Positions 1-23,222 of a stretch of 64,000 nucleotides of DNA are shown here, in pieces (the stretch's first letter is position 1; each line of letters begins with the position of its first letter). The stretch is taken from contig OZ024854.1 in NCBI GenBank assembly GCA_964017155.1, positions 21,273,369 to 21,337,368 of the forward strand, written 5' to 3'. Under the pieces are notes generated by a model. That model saw nothing but the letters and a program-made list of their open reading frames with translations. It made no database searches and was not told where the DNA came from. A program made the position numbers and the translations under genes. This DNA is from Oasisia sp. SBJ-2009. Taxonomy: Eukaryota; Annelida; Polychaeta; Sabellida; Siboglinidae.

Positions 1-715
1 TAACTTACACTGTAGATATGGTGTCATGTGACTATCATGTGGTTGACACACACGGGATCGCCTGAGGAGTGTTCTCTCACCCCTTCTATACATCCTGTAC
101 CCTGACAGTTGTAGACGTGCACATGCAGACAGGTGTTTAGTTAAATTAGCTGATGACAGGGCCTTACTTTCACCTCTCTGTGGTTCACAACAAGACCACG
201 CTCAGGCACTATCAGATTCTGTGGAGTGGAGTGATGACTCCTGTTTACTGTATGTCAGAGCAAGGAGTTGGTAACAGATTCCAGAAAACACAGTCAAAGT
301 CCTGAAAAAACATCATTCATGATCAGGAGGTTGAAACTGTCATGAAGTACAAATACTTTGATAACAAACTTAGATGGGATGACAACACTGGAATCATTGT
401 CACGAAATGTCAGCAGCGCCTGTATGTTCTCGGAAAGCTAAACTCAGTTTCTGTTGATTAAACCATTTTAATTATCTTTTACAAAATCTTTTATTGAGTG
501 TTCTGTTTTTTATTTATCTGCAGGTATATCAACCTGAGTGTTAAGAATAGTAACAGTTTACAGAAGATTGTCAGCTCCAAAGAAATTGGAGACACTTAGA
601 GAGTGTCTATAAAAATCATGTCCTTTATCGGGATGTTGTTTTAGGTGTCCCGCGTGCAAAACAAACAGTAAAGTCTTTTCTGTTGCCGTCAGTCTTTTTA
701 ACTATGCAAAATTAG
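1..715 (+). mobile_element. Decayed LINE fragment (Rex1/CR1-like reverse transcriptase)
   Basis: Broken translation on the + strand matches the reverse transcriptase of Rex1/CR1-like LINEs. A 'GSP..C.L.P' type motif near 55-110 is followed by 'KLADD' near 140-155, where the catalytic FADD motif would be. The later part near 345-460 reads 'KYFDNKLRWDDN...KCQQRLYVLGKLNS', the usual C-terminal thumb region of these proteins. Stops and frameshifts interrupt every part, so it is dead. It lies upstream of the first ACP exon in the window and probably sits in an intron of that gene. The family name is from remembered motif style; no library search was possible. Confidence 0.6.
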
Positions 716-864
716 TGTATTTTATATACATATATATGTGCATCTTATTTTTACACATCGTACACAATGTCCATCTGAACAACAATGTAATTGCTCCTAC
801 AGGGTTAAACAATGTTATATTGTATTGTATGTCTCTAGTGATAAGTCTATTCATTGGTACACAG

Positions 865-2377
865 GTTGTTCCCCGACCTGTCCGTACGACAAGTTTCTGT
901 CTCTCACTTCTGACATGATCCCTGGCGACTGGGACGCTGAGTGTCAGGGACCGTCTCATGGCGACCGCAGAAGTAAGTCATGTTTCATCAGCATCATCAC
1001 TTTGTAATTTGATCAACATTCAGTTGAATTAAAGGTCACCTTTCCTTTTATTCCGTCCATTGGAAACGAGTTTTGATGATGTTCAGAATACATCAGTTCG
1101 GCCATGTGGGACGGTTTGATAACAGAAAATAACCACCAGATCTATGAGACGGAAGTTCAAAACCGGGTTTCATATTGTGATTCGAACTGTCTCCAACTCA
1201 ACACCAAGAAAACTAAGGAAATGGTCATTGACTTCCGCAAATTGCAACATGACCCGCCTACACTATCCATCAAGGGAGAGGTAGTAGAGAGAGTAGACTC
1301 ACACTCCTACCTAGGAGTCGACATTTCCAACCAGCTTGATTGGTCATTGAACACGAAGCCCATTCAAAAGAAATGTTGTCAGTGGAACTACTTTGTAAGA
1401 AAACTAAAAACATTTCATGTTTATAGGACAATAAATCATCTCCTATAAATCTACAGTCCAGTCGTAGTACGGTCAGCCAGCAAAACCTTTGGCATGATAC
1501 ACCCAACAGTGAGTGAACTTTACCAAACATGTGATGAAACAGACGCGGTAAATCTTAAAGGATACCTCTCATTTATTTAACAAATTTTACTATGTTGCAC
1601 AATCTCGTTGTACCGGTGTAGATACATACCCGAAAGAGCATCCATGAATTGTTATTGTAACAATGTTCTTCCAACTTCTATTAGGCGGCTAAATGCGAAG
1701 TCGGGGAGGGAAAGTGATCGGGGAGGATGGCGGGATACAATGGGATGCACTATGTACTATTATAAGCAGTGTCAATACTAATGTCGTTGTGTTATGTTCT
1801 GTTATGTGAATATCTAACACAAGAATTTCCTCTTTGGGGGACTATTAAAGGTTATTGTATTGTATTGTAATGGTAGCAGTGTTATCTTCCTGTAGGTTGC
1901 CATGGCAGCAGTGTTATCTTTCTGTCGGTTGCCATTGTAGCAGTATTATCTTCCTGTGGGTAGCCATGGCCGCAGTGTTATCTTCTTATGGGTTGCCATG
2001 GCAGCAGTGTTATCTTCCTGGAACGTATCTCTAAATGTTTTCATTGACTGCAGGTCTGCTGTTATTCCTGGGGGTTGCCATGGCAGCAGTATTATCTTCC
2101 TGTGGGTAGCCATGACCGCAGTGTTTTCTTCTTATGGGTTGCCATGGCTGCAGTGTTATCTTCTTGTGGGTTGCCATGGCAGCAGTGTTATCTTCCAGGA
2201 ACGCATCTCTAAATGTTTTCATTGACTGCAGGTCTGCTGTTCTTCCTGGGGGTTGCCATGGCAGCAGCGTTGCTCGTCCTACTCGTGTTGTGTATTGGCC
2301 TCGCTGTTGTGTTCACTCAAAGGAAGAAGCGACGTAACCAAGGTTACATGAATGTGCAAGCAGACATTCCCGAATGA
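865..2377 (+). CDS. Lysosomal-type histidine acid phosphatase, copy 1: last two exons (5' part outside window)
   Basis: Two exons of an ACP2-like acid phosphatase. Exon 865-972 starts after an ACAG acceptor, ends at a GTAAGT donor and encodes 'CSPTCPYDKFLSLTSD...', the Cys-containing segment just before the membrane helix in this family. The last exon, 2232-2377, encodes a transmembrane helix (about 25 hydrophobic residues from SLLFFLGVAM) and a basic short tail ending in NQGYMNVQADIPE and a TGA stop. The exons join in phase 1. Vertebrate lysosomal acid phosphatase carries a GYRHV tyrosine sorting signal in the same place, so GYMNV is a plausible lysosome or endocytosis signal. The catalytic exons would lie before base 1. 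The intron has been invaded by a LINE fragment and a minisatellite. This is a tandem paralogue of the complete gene at 9133-21399. Confidence 0.85.
1104..1870 (+). mobile_element. Rex1-like LINE 3' fragment inside ACP copy 1 intron
   Basis: An open stretch of about 114 codons (1104-1448) reads 'CDSNCLQLNTKKTKEMVIDF' followed by 'YLGVDISNQLDWS', the conserved block after the catalytic core of Rex1-like LINE reverse transcriptases. The region runs on to a 3' end near 1835-1870 with '...gggggactattaaagg' and a short (TTGTA)n-type tail, typical of this LINE group. It is 5' truncated and carries frameshifts further on. It lies in the sense orientation between the last two exons of ACP copy 1. A related piece lies at 21740-21895. 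Confidence 0.7.
1872..2231 (+). repeat. Minisatellite of about 33 bp containing a duplicated splice acceptor of the transmembrane exon
   Basis: Imperfect tandem copies of 'gttgccatggcagcagtgtt' plus 'atcttcctgtggg' fill this segment. The unit is recognisably the beginning of the transmembrane exon (2232 onward), which contains the same gttgccatggcagcag word. A longer block, 'aatgttttcattgactgcag' followed by 'gtctgctgtt', occurs at about 2034-2063 and again right at the real exon start (2215-2241). The acceptor and the first exon bases are therefore present twice. Equivalent words, without the array, precede the last exon of ACP copy 2 near 21128-21180. Confidence 0.75.
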
Positions 2378-3971
2378 CAAAGTCTGATTGAGACATGGCC
2401 AGGTGATGATACAGACAGTGATTATATCGATGACTAAAAGATAATGATGTAATGACTGAAGACTGATGCTGTTATCTGGCAAGAAACTGGATTTTTATTT
2501 CAGCACAGCGCATCCATCCATAAATAATAGTTTTGTTCACTATTAATCTCGGGTTTAATCTGAAATTACTAATCACAATATAAACTAGGTGTAGTGTGAA
2601 CGTTTACTTGGCATTGAGTAAACTTGGGACTATTACACAAATGTTGTCAGCATGGCATGGTGGGACACAAAGTAGAACTTTGTTATGTAGTTATTTTAGT
2701 TACTACAGCTGATGTGATGTTATAAAGTATACATATCTACTGACATTTATAAAGCTAGTTGAGATGGGTAATATCACTAACAGGCACAAAGCTGTGACAT
2801 AGAGACGATTTTTAGTTGTGTTTTGTGGCCCTAAATAGCTGTAGTGATGCCGAGCGGTGCAGCGAGCCAGTGCAGTGGATGGTGGATACCATCTGTGGTA
2901 CTCAGATTAGATATGTAATATGTATAATGAGACAGTGGTTGATATTCTATGAGAGCAGTGTCATGTGTAAGATTGGGTAGTGGTAGAAGATATGTACCAC
3001 AATGGTAGTCTTCCAACTGAACTGATAGGATTGGAATGTATGAATGTACAGTATCACATTTAAATGCACAGATTTATGTGAATTTACTACTTCGCACAAA
3101 TGTGACTGTTTTTAGATTGGTTAGTAGGTAGTGGTTGGAATTGAAAAGTTTGAGTGTAAGAATAAACTTGAAGGCGTCAACAACCATGATATGGCCTAAG
3201 GGCAAATTTTCTCGGCTGTCATTTTGGCTGGCTTAGGCTTGATGTGCATTATTAAAGACTACTTTGTGTACTGTATACCACCTCCATATATATTTCTATG
3301 TATGCTTAGGATACTAGAATTGAGTCTAATGTTTTGTTGTGGTGTCACTTTGTAACATTCATAGCTGCTGTGTGCTCAGGCATTCATAGCTCCTGTGTGC
3401 TCAGGTACCCCAGCTCAGGGGCTGTTGATAGTCACATGATCGTCTGTCTGGAAAACTCTAGCTCAACACATGATGACTGTCGATTATCAATGCATGTTTT
3501 GTTAATTTGATGTCCCCATATTACCCTGAACTATAAAACCACTATGGAAAATCCTATTTCCTCATCACCAGTTGTGTGTGTGTGTCAGCTACCTTCTAAG
3601 TCATACTCATTCAATAAAAGTATTAATGTCACTTTATTCACAATAATGATAATTTATGTATGAACCATTTCTCTGTATTATGATAACTTTTACTCAGAAA
3701 CTAATATGTACACCTGTTTATTAGAATGTTCTTTGTATAGTTTCCATAATTGATGAAATATGAAGGTATACGCATACGTGTATATATATATTGCTCAAGT
3801 TGGTTATATTGCTTAATTCAAAATATCTGTATGTTTACATACCTGCCAAGATGTGATTTTATTGATTGTAAATAAATTGTTGACATATTATCCTAGTTTA
3901 TTTCTGTGTGAATTTGTTTGCCCTACTTGTCAAATAAGTATTTTTTACTGATGTCATCTTGAAAGTAGTAT

Positions 3972-4008
<37 letters not shown>

Positions 4009-5068
4009 GTGGTTTCCCTGAAAAGGCATGATTCATTATCTACTGGCCAGTTCAAGTCAGCAGGGATTGACGGGACACAGTTGTCTACTAGTTGTAGTAG
4101 AGATGTTCACTTTTTCCAGCAGTGACAGGTTCACAGTATTAACTTACACATGTATACTATATTGGTTGTGCCTAGTAATTGTGCACAAAGATCGTTAATA
4201 AACAGTTAGTTATAGTTTAATGGTATCAAAAACATGCTATCTTAGAGTTAGGGCGCTTCCATGAGACTTATGTGCCAGTGATGTAAGCCAAATCGTTTAT
4301 GTCACGGGCATTGTTGAAAAAGGCAAGGATTGGCTGAATCTTCGTGGACACGTTTCATACATAATGTAAGATTAACTAACTTATAACTTACAATACAGTA
4401 ATATTAATAGCTGGCATGGTATATATATATATATATCATTCATACTATGATTAAATAGTAATTAGAATGTTTTCTCTCTATATGTTCTAAAACGCTAGAT
4501 AAAGTATCTTTCTACTAATCATCAGCCATTGGAATCTCATTACTGGAGGCTGAGCCTGACACACATGCTCTGTAGCAAGGACACAGGCAGCTAAGGTCAC
4601 ATGTAGCCCTGAGAATAAAACTAGTTATAACTCCAAATATATATATGAATTGTTTTAGTTAATATTAACTAAAACAGTTCAACCTATATCAAATGATTCA
4701 CAATTCCATCACAGTACATGACTTTTTATGATCATGATAATTTTGTGACAAGAGAACATCATTTTGATTAATAAATTATGTGACACTCACCAGCTTGAAG
4801 GGAGGTTGTTCTTTTTTATTTAAGTGCAAGCCAAAGTTAGAGGCTGAGATGGACACCTCACTTCACGAGTGACCACTACCAAATGCAGATGAAGTCACAA
4901 AATTCATTTAAAATGCAGAAATGGTATAAACATCCTTGGTTTACCTAAATAACATGCACAAATAATAAAAAAAAACATTAATTATGAGTAAAGATAAAAT
5001 TTTATAAATTGGCTACTGGTGCTGCCACCTAGTGAATGGCAAATACCACAATGTGTGTCCTGTCCATA
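2378..5068. other. 3' flank of ACP copy 1, homologous from about 3305 to the flank of ACP copy 2
   Basis: No gene is seen. From about 3305 to 5068 the sequence aligns with 22020-23615, showing that the ACP genes were duplicated with their downstream DNA. Shared landmarks are a 25-bp 'cattcatagctcctgtgtgctcagg' repeat (two copies here, three in copy 2), 'actatggaaaatcctatttc' and a 'gctgccacctagtgaatggc' block near 5020. Short (AT)n runs lie at about 3974-4000 and 4420-4437. The stretch 2378-3304 is AT-rich and probably holds the 3' UTR of ACP copy 1; nothing else is recognisable in it. Confidence 0.6.
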
Positions 5069-5977
5069 GAACTCTGTGGCACTGTGGTCCTGTCAGAGAG
5101 CGTAAAGGGGAGAGATGTCACTCAGCCGGTGGCATTTTGGATTTTGAACTGGTGGCGCACCAAGCGGCTGGGTGTCATGCGAGTTCATAAGCAAACCGGT
5201 GTGCTTTCATTCATTTGGTTAAAAAGCGATCGACTGCTCGTACGTTGACTTGGTGTGTGTGTGGGGGGGGGGGGGAGGGGGGATGGGGGTGGACTTGTAA
5301 AGATAAAAATTTGATATTTTTATGCGCCAAATATATTGATTTTCCAAAATATATAATATTTGATGGTCATTTCACGGCTACATTATGATAGGATTCATGA
5401 AATCTCACATATGATCATTATGCCTGGTTCTTTCTTTACCATGTCCCCAGACAACCTCTCCCTGTCAGCTGAAGATATGCTGCAGTCAATAATTATGTAC
5501 ATAGCCTGAAAGTGCATTTTAAAATGTTCCGGTTTTATATATACATCTTGATACATGTACTGCCTATGGACACACAACTGGTCCATTGTAAATTTGAAAG
5601 GATGTATGTACAGTAAATTATGATGTAGCCCTAAGTATCTTTTTCTACGACTTTCAATCTTTGTATTCTAGTCATATTTACTTCTTGTTTTGGTACACAT
5701 GATGTTTAACATCTCACCTAAACATGCTAAACCTACACCCGCCCAAATTGCAACATGACACCATCATATATGCCTCCCTGTGGTTTATGTGTTCCTCTAT
5801 TTTAATACTTTGTCATACAGTTGTGTGTGCGTTAAATTATGTGTCTATTCCTAGTCATATTCATAACTTGTTTTCATGATATGTTTAAATTGTATTTTTT
5901 TACACCATTGCATACTTTTGTATTTTTAATGTCTGAAGGCTCCACCTCAACAGTTTTATTACTGAACGTGGATTCCT

Positions 5978-5978
5978 T

Positions 5979-6068
<90 letters not shown>

Positions 6069-6104
6069 CCAACCAACCAATCAATCAATCAATCAATATA
6101 ATTC
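5978..6104 (+). repeat. (AATC)n tetranucleotide microsatellite
   Basis: About 30 near-perfect copies of aatc/tcaa with three ccaa variants near 6067-6078. The open frame across it encodes an artefactual Asn-Gln-Ser-Ile repeat. Confidence 0.95.
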
Positions 6105-6824
6105 AGTTCAGACAGTTACTGTCCAGTCCCAATTTTTAGAAATATTTCATTCCTATTCTGAAACAGATCAAAAACATGAACAAAAAAGACATGGGTACAA
6201 TAATACATTTATTGTAGGCATTAATAGCATGGGTACAGATATTAAAGTTAGTATACACTTCAAATGAGCCCAAAAACATGCCAATTTGGTTTGATTTGCC
6301 AACATTTGCAGAAAGTATTCAACATCATCTTTCATTTATCAAATACATATCATTTTGTAATCAAGCCACTTCACATGAGTTTTTTTTTAATTTTTGACAC
6401 ACACGTCTACAAATAAATAATGTCTGCACATGTCCATCTATGTTTAGAATTAATGTAATTTCGCAGATGAAAGATGCATATGATACATACAACCTGTGCT
6501 GTATATTCATACATGATAATCATCATGCGCCACACAAAAAGTAAAAGAATATGTGCCAGTATTAAAATGTCAATACATTGTCAGCTACATGTACATTTGT
6601 TCACAATATTCATTATAGTTAGTCTTCAGTTTCATTGAATTGGCATAGTTTGCAATTCATATCGTGTGACTGCAAAATATAGCCAAAATGTTGGTTGCCA
6701 TTTACAATATTTAGTGTCCAAATGACACAGAATTATTTCGGTGTTCTCACAAAAACGTTACAATTACTGAAACATACTAATGTTATCAGTTGATTATGTA
6801 AAACACATTTGGTATGCAGGTATT

Positions 6825-7636
6825 GCAATGCAGGTATTGCAATACCTCAGGGAGTTTGACGCCCCTGCCATGCAGAGTTGTAAACCACTGCCTTGTGGTA
6901 CAGGTTCTTGTCAGAACCGAAGGCTAAGGGAGCAAACCCTAACCAGAAAACCATGTCACTGTGGCAGCATCAAGGGCGGTTGATGTATGGAATTCCCAAC
7001 ATCTCTCGACCAGCCACTGCAGGGACAAATAGTTTGCGCCTGTCTTGACATGTTCTTGCCGGTGTGAGACCTCTATTTGTTCCCCGAGAGAGTGTCACTA
7101 GTAACTTGCAAAAGCCAGCGGCACTTCAAAAATTTTTGCTAGCAGCTTCCATGAAATGTACAACAGATATACCGTGCAATCGTGCTGTCCACCCTCCTAT
7201 ATGGAGCCGAGGCATGGACAGTGTACAGACGACAGGTGAAAAAGCTGCATGCCTTCATGATGCGACATCTGCGATCGATCATGAGGATAACCTGGATGGA
7301 CAAAGTGACAAACAAGGAAATACTCGAACGGACAGGGCTACCATCTATGGAAGATCTTCTGATCAGAAAGAATCTCCGGTGGACTGGACACCTCATGAGG
7401 ATGTCACCAGACAGGCTACCAAAGCAGGTTCTCTACTCCCAACTGTCTTCTGGTCAGAGAAAGAGAGGGCGCCCTCGCCTACGGTTCAAGGATACCATCA
7501 AGAGAAACCTGAAGCTGAGAGACATAAAGATCGACTCCTGGACATCACTCTCACAGCAGAGAGATAAATGGAGAGCAAGAGTCAAGTGATGGAAGCAGTC
7601 TTTGTCGCTTCGCGACCGACAGCATGATGATGTAAA
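6825..7636 (+). mobile_element. Internally deleted copy of the APE-type LINE seen in full at 57630-61085
   Basis: The first part (about 6825-7173) matches, in reverse complement, the 5' end of the LINE at about 60745-61085, including the 'cctctatttgttccccgaga' block. At about 7174 it jumps directly to the 3' third of the reverse transcriptase ORF. An open frame at 7182-7589 reads 'LSTLLYGAEAWTVYRRQVKK' and continues through 'RWTGHLMRMSPDRLPKQ' to its natural end 'DKWRARVK'. The endonuclease and the RT catalytic core are missing (about 2.6 kb deleted). The element ends with a short gatgatg tail near 7633. Confidence 0.8.
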
Positions 7637-7639
7637 ACA

Positions 7640-7752
7640 CATGTATAGCCCTTGTTGGACTAAGGTATAAGGGGGGGGGGGGGGGTGCCACCAGTAGGCC
7701 TACCGGCGCCACCCCTCTTATACCTTTGTCCAGCTAGGGCTATATGTATACT
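7640..7752. repeat. Foldback/hairpin repeat of about 113 bp (possible MITE)
   Basis: The left half 'atgtatagccc...ggactaaggtataagggg' is matched by the reverse complement of the right half '...cccctcttatacctttgtcc' and 'gggctatatgtat'. The arms are about 45 bp with several mismatches and flank a short GC-rich loop. A G tract (7670-7686) lies in the left arm. It abuts the 3' end of the deleted LINE. Confidence 0.65.
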
Positions 7753-8633
7753 GTATGGTGATGTACTATATATCTAGTCAACTGTCTCAAGCAATTTACA
7801 ACAACACAATCATCTGGTCTGACATGAATATAATCAAGAACATTGATTTTACCAGGACTGAAGTATCTTGCTCAACTACATGCTCAGAAGATGAAGTTCT
7901 GTCCTTGGGGGGCTTGCGTTCTTTCTGGCGATCTGATTGATTGCAGCTGAATAACGTGGGAACTGCATCCCATACCAGCTTGTCACGGCTGTTGGCATTA
8001 ATAAACTGTGACTCGGTGAAGTGTTTAGCGCACATCCGGCAGTTGTTATAGAGATACCCGCAGTCTCTTTTCAACAGATCTTCCCTTCTAGAGTTTATAA
8101 CCCATCGCTTACTTCTGAAATAAGAAGTGCAAAAACATTGAATTACAGCCAGTATTACACATTTATTGCTAATATCTTGCCAATGCACCTATTCTATTAT
8201 CTAGAATTTAGATACACCATGTACATGTACAAGGACAAGTAGGCCAGTCTGGATACATGATACAGTGTCAGTGATATTTACTCTTAGTTCAGCCCACCAC
8301 AAGATCCGCTGGGACATACTGTAAAATTATTGTCATTGATAACCACCCCCCCCCCCCCGCCCTCGACAGTACTATTACTTGCCCCAACTACTACTAAACC
8401 CGTCCCAGCCATACGGAGTGTTTTTGTTTACATCACCAGCTGACATCCAGTCTGACACTGACTGGGGGGGGGGGGGGGCGTGTCGAGGCGTTGCATTTAT
8501 GCACTTATGCCTATGGGCACTTATGTACAAGTCGGACCCACCTCAATTTTGCCATTATAACTGTATTTTTGCCAACATTTGATACTTGATTTTGTTAATT
8601 CAATCAATTATAATCATCTTGCGCATATTTATG

Positions 8634-8838
8634 TTTTATAAACAGCGCGTCTTGGCATACTTTTGAGGTCGAAAAGACAGCGCGATTTGTGCCAGTCGCA
8701 AGCGCAGTGGCAGTGCCACACTGGCAGTGGTGCATGTTACTGCGCTGTGCACATGGAATGAGCGATAAACAGTTTGTTTATGCCGACCGCGCTGTCTTTT
8801 CGACCTCAAAAGTCTGCTAAGACACGCTGTTTATAAAA
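8634..8838. mobile_element. MITE with terminal inverted repeats of about 50 bp
   Basis: The element starts with 'ttttataaacagcgcgtctt' and ends with its near-perfect reverse complement 'cacgctgtttataaaa'. The inverted repeats run about 50 bp each through 'ttttgaggtcgaaaagacag' on the left and 'ctgtcttttcgacctcaaaa' on the right. The centre contains further imperfect palindromes (cagtggcagtgccacactgg). Length is 205 bp with no coding capacity, which is the form of a non-autonomous DNA transposon. I could not define a clear target-site duplication, so the superfamily is left open. Confidence 0.8.
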
Positions 8839-8868
8839 CTTGTCTTTGGTCCTGTCACATTATAACAT

Positions 8869-9132
8869 TGTTAGGTTTTGATGATTTTTGTCTACCTTTT
8901 ATTTTGTGAACTAATCCTGTCATACACATAATTCCTGTTTCATGGTTTTTGTGTCTACCCTGTTCTGGGGTAAGTTCGCGCCCTGGTGGCAACTTCCGGC
9001 AATGGGGTTAGGTTGAAGCATAGATATATACTTTTGACAAGATTGACATTAGGTGTTTTTTTTACATGCATCTGTACGTGAGTGATTAGCTAACATCGTC
9101 GTCGAGGATTGCGATTTACGAGTTACGTCAAG
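8869..9132 (+). promoter_or_regulatory. 5' flank and probable promoter/5' UTR of ACP copy 2
   Basis: This segment ends at the start codon at 9133. It is duplicated at 23697-24018 after ACP copy 2, with good conservation through 'gtctaccctgttctggggta', 'ggtggcaacttccggcaatg' and 'gaggattgcgatttacga'. Duplication together with the gene makes it the likely promoter-5' UTR region. I see no clear TATA box. Confidence 0.45.
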
Positions 9133-21399
<12,267 letters not shown>

Positions 21400-21701
21400 T
21401 AGCATCACCAAGGACATGTTAGGTGCAGTGACATTTGTTAATCATTTTCAATTAATAACAAACAAACTTGGGGTACTGCAGGTGGACTGGTCAGTTGATT
21501 GGGGTGTTAACTGGACAGTGTGAATGCTAGAAGAAACTGTTCCAGAACAAACCCTGTCACATGCTGCCACCTAGTGGTCAGAACAGGATTTCTTAGCTGA
21601 GAGGAGCAACGTTCAACTCTTACGTGACATTCAATGTGTGGAGAATGTTTTCACACACAATTCTGTCTGGTCACACAGTTATGTAGTGGCAGGTGTGTGT
21701 G

Positions 21702-21895
21702 ACTGAGATCATGTAAACATGGCAGGGTGCCCATGAACATGACTCGCACTCCTACTTAGGCATCGAAATTTCCAACCAGCTTGATAGGTCATTGAACACG
21801 AAGTGCTGTTGTCAGTGGAACTATTTCGTGAGAAAACAAAGACAATTTAATGTGTGTAGGACAATAAATCATCTCTTCTATAAATCTACAGTTAT
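21702..21895 (+). mobile_element. LINE fragment joined to one inverted 48-bp minisatellite unit
   Basis: Bases 21740-21895 match the LINE piece at about 1298-1458 ('tccaaccagcttgattggtc'-type block and 'ggacaataaatcatct'). Immediately before it, 21708-21742 reads 'gatcatgtaaacatggcagg' + 'gtgcccatgaacatgac', the reverse complement of a single unit of the intron 7 minisatellite. Mirrored at about 49330-49520. Confidence 0.65.
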
Positions 21896-22623
21896 TGTTA
21901 CAATGCGACTTAGATGTGCATTTGTTGCATGGCCCCCACTTTTTGTGTCGGGCCCCTAGATTTTGAAAAATGGGGGCCCTGCTGGCCCCCACTTATTTTA
22001 GGCTAAATTATAACCCTGCTGTTTAGGATGCTAGAATTGATAGTCTAATGTTTTGTTGTGGTGTCACTTTGTAACATGGTTAATATTAACACAACATTCA
22101 TAGCTCCTGTGTGCTCAGGCATTCATAGCTCCTGTGTGCTCAGGCATTCATAGCTCCTGTGTGCTCAGGAACCCCAGCTCAGGGGCTGTTGATAGTCACA
22201 TGATCGTCTGTCTGGAAAACTCTAGCTCAACACATGATGACTGTCGATTATCAATGCATGGTTTGTTAATTTGATGTCCCCATATTACCCTGAACTATAA
22301 AACCACTATGGAAAATCCTATTTCCTCGTCACCAGTTGTGTGTGTGTGTCAGCTATGTTCTAAGTCATACTCATTCAATATAAATATTAATGTCACTTAT
22401 ATACATATATATGTATACACATTATGTATTGCTCAAGTTGGTTCTAGTAATTACTTAATTCAAAATATCTGTATGTTACATTCCTGCCAAGATGTGATTT
22501 TATTGATTGTAAATAAATTGTTTACATATTATCCTAGTTTATTTCTGTATAAATGTATTCATGTATTTGCCCTACTTGTCAAATAAATAATTTGTTTACT
22601 GATGTCATCTTGAAAGTAGTATC

Positions 22624-22680
<57 letters not shown>

Positions 22681-23020
22681 ATTATAGTCAATGAACCGCC
22701 AGTGCCTTTTCAGGGCAACCACTGGACACGTTTCATACATTTATCAAATTTAAGATTAACTAACTTAAATTAAACGTACAATACAGTAATATAATAGCTA
22801 GCATGGTATATATATATATATTATTCAACTATGATTAAATAGTAATTAGAATGTTTCCTTTCTGTGTTCTAAAACCCTAGATAAAGTATCTTTCTACTAA
22901 TCATCAGCCATTGGAATCTCATTAGTAGAGGCTCAGCCTGACACACATGTGCTCTGTAGTGAGTTCACAGGCAGCTAGGTCTCATGTGGCCCTGAGAATA
23001 TAACCAGTCATAACTCCAAC

Positions 23021-23052
<32 letters not shown>

Positions 23053-23103
23053 TGAATTGATTTACTTAATATTAACAATTAATTAAATCTATATCAAATT
23101 ATT

Positions 23104-23222
23104 CACACAAAAAAAACATTTTTATTTATTAATATACATTAATTTTAGTATTTTTCTTGTGCAGCGCATCGATCCGCCATGCGGGAATTAGCGCTATATA
23201 AAAACTGTATTATTATTATTAT
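23104..23222 (+). mobile_element. SINE 3'-tail insertion present only in the left arm
   Basis: About 118 bp ending 'gaattagcgctatataaaaa' + 'ctgtattattattatt' interrupts a sequence that is continuous in the right arm (around 48062) and in the ACP copy 1 flank (around 4699). It has the 3' end typical of the local SINE type and an ATT-repeat tail, and lacks the tRNA head. Confidence 0.65.

Larger units (their letters stand above)
5069..8868. other. Segment present in copy 1 flank but absent from copy 2 flank (transposon-rich)
   Basis: Homology between the two ACP flanks stops at about 5068 / 23615 and resumes at 'ttgttaggttttgatgattt' (about 8868 / 23695). In between, this copy has 3.8 kb that copy 2 lacks. 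It contains a G-rich tract at 5261-5290, an (AATC)n microsatellite, an internally deleted LINE, a hairpin repeat and a MITE. The stretch 6270-6780 is AT-rich with nothing recognisable. Most of the segment is therefore later inserted DNA, although a deletion in copy 2 for part of it cannot be excluded. Confidence 0.55.
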
